From positions 1 to 15,403 of the forward strand of contig JABDPL010000320.1 in the NCBI GenBank assembly GCA_013042825.1: DNA of 15,403 bases, read 5' to 3'. The stretch is from Flavobacteriaceae bacterium. GTDB lineage: Bacteria; Bacteroidota; Bacteroidia; Flavobacteriales; Flavobacteriaceae. The notes beneath the pieces were generated by a model. It was not told the DNA's origin, ran no database searches, and was given only the letters and a program-made list of their open reading frames with translations. Below are positions 15,054-15,403 of this stretch, piece by piece. The position numbers were made by a program, and so were the translations under genes. Each line of letters opens with the position of its first letter. The stretch's first letter is position 1.

Positions 15054-15125
15054 GCGAAAGTAGCTCAGGGGTAGAGCACAACCTTGCCAAGGTTGGGGTC
15101 GCGGGTTCAAATCCCGTCTTTCGCT
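15054..15125 (+). tRNA. tRNA-Gly (anticodon GCC)
   Basis: A 72-base cloverleaf. The acceptor stem pairs GCGAAAG (15054-15060) with CTTTCGC (15118-15124), followed by discriminator T at 15125. The anticodon stem CAACC/GGTTG encloses the loop TTGCCAA with GCC at 15086-15088, which reads glycine GGC and GGU. The T arm GCGGG-TTCAAAT-CCCGT contains the GTTCAAAT box. CCA is not encoded and must be added by the tRNA nucleotidyltransferase. Confidence 0.96.
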
Positions 15126-15146
15126 CAAAGTCCAATTCGCGTTTAG

Positions 15147-15232
15147 GCTGAAGTGGTGGAATTGGTAGACACGTTGGACTTAAAATCCAATGGGCAGTAA
15201 TGCCCGTGCGGGTTCAAGTCCCGCCTTCAGTA
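15147..15232 (+). tRNA. tRNA-Leu (anticodon TAA)
   Basis: An 86-base class II tRNA. The acceptor stem pairs GCTGAAG (15147-15153) with CTTCAGT (15225-15231, first pair G-U), with discriminator A at 15232. The anticodon stem TTGGA/TCCAA holds the loop CTTAAAA with TAA at 15181-15183, which reads leucine UUA and UUG. The long variable arm GGGC-AGTAAT-GCCC is typical of leucine tRNAs. CCA is not encoded. It lies 21 bases after tRNA-Gly, so both are processed from one transcript. Confidence 0.97.
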
Positions 15233-15243
15233 CAAATAAGCAT

Positions 15244-15275
15244 AAGCCGGAACTTTTTAGTTCCGGCTTTGTTTT
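15244..15275 (+). terminator. Intrinsic terminator after the tRNA pair
   Basis: An 11-base-pair perfect stem (15244-15254 with 15259-15269; AAGCCGGAACT/AGTTCCGGCTT) with loop TTTT is followed by TGTTTT. It starts 11 bases after tRNA-Leu and ends the tRNA transcript. Confidence 0.92.
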
Positions 15276-15334
15276 CATCATCCGTGATATTAATATCTAA
15301 TAATGCCCCACAATACAACCACAGCCATTTCCCC

Positions 15335-15403
15335 CCGCTAGCGCTCGACTCTGTCAGGTGCTAAACCGTTTTCTTTACTAATGCCTTCCGCTAACGCTCG
15401 ACT
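15335..15403. repeat. Pair of 16-base repeats, possible start of a REP-like element
   Basis: CCGCTAGCGCTCGACT (15335-15350) recurs as CCGCTAACGCTCGACT (15388-15403) with one substitution and a 53-base period; the second copy ends at the window edge. The unit contains the overlapping palindromes GCTAGC and AGCGCT in its first copy and is more GC-rich than the surrounding AT-rich spacer. A shorter shared TAATGCC precedes both copies at different distances. No gene overlaps this stretch. It looks like an intergenic repeat of the REP type, but the copy number elsewhere cannot be seen. Confidence 0.5.

Noticed and set aside
15054..15403. Integrated element at the tRNA genes
   Set aside because: No integrase is seen and no copy of a tRNA 3' end follows downstream within the window; the 16-base repeats do not match either tRNA.
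15335..15403. CRISPR array
   Set aside because: Only two 16-base units are present, too short for CRISPR repeats, and no cas gene is nearby.

Overview
The window looks like a conserved stretch of a Bacteroidota chromosome, most likely family Flavobacteriaceae. The main clues are promoters of the Bacteroidota type (a TTTG-like -33 and a TAnnTTTG-like -7) in front of many genes, scarce Shine-Dalgarno sequences, tRNA genes without an encoded CCA, and several families typical of the phylum: a FolK-deoxynucleoside kinase fusion, a GH3-like adenylating enzyme, a DUF2797 protein, a PD40/carboxypeptidase-regulatory-like exported protein and a pyruvate-kinase-like protein. Base composition is moderate and uniform. 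I see no insertion sequence, integrase, phage block, CRISPR array or toxin-antitoxin pair, so this reads as core genome rather than an island. Genus is not resolved.

Layout. Positions 1-339 hold a small integral membrane protein of the YvlD/phage-holin-4 family, cut by the window edge. The protein-folding and proteolysis group follows: trigger factor (tig), then clpP and clpX on the same strand. A large atypical pyruvate-kinase-like gene sits between tig and clpP on the opposite strand, closed by a strong bidirectional hairpin shared with tig. From 5790 to 8695 two minus-strand genes encode an exported beta-propeller protein and a GH3-family acyl-adenylating enzyme. A DUF2797 gene and a 72-residue membrane protein run forward, then a queuosine-precursor transporter (YhhQ family) runs back.

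From 10602 the window carries nucleic-acid and cofactor functions: the FolK-dNK fusion (folate synthesis plus deoxynucleoside salvage), a SpoU/TrmH-type RNA methyltransferase whose 3' end overlaps it by 11 bases, and mutS, divergent from the methyltransferase. A tRNA-Gly(GCC)/tRNA-Leu(UAA) pair with its own promoter and terminator closes the gene content. The last ~70 bases contain two near-identical 16-base repeats, probably the start of a REP-like element.

Two functional ties are clear. Trigger factor and ClpXP handle nascent and damaged proteins, and mutS plus the dNK domain serve DNA fidelity and dNTP supply. The other neighbours are probably unrelated. Upstream limits of four reading frames (pyruvate-kinase-like, PD40 protein, mutS and the partial first gene) do not mark true starts. 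I chose starts from promoter positions and family alignment, as noted in each entry. No clearly new multi-gene system is visible; the most distinctive items are the atypical pyruvate-kinase-like protein, DUF2797 with its GIY-YIG-like pattern, and the edge repeat.
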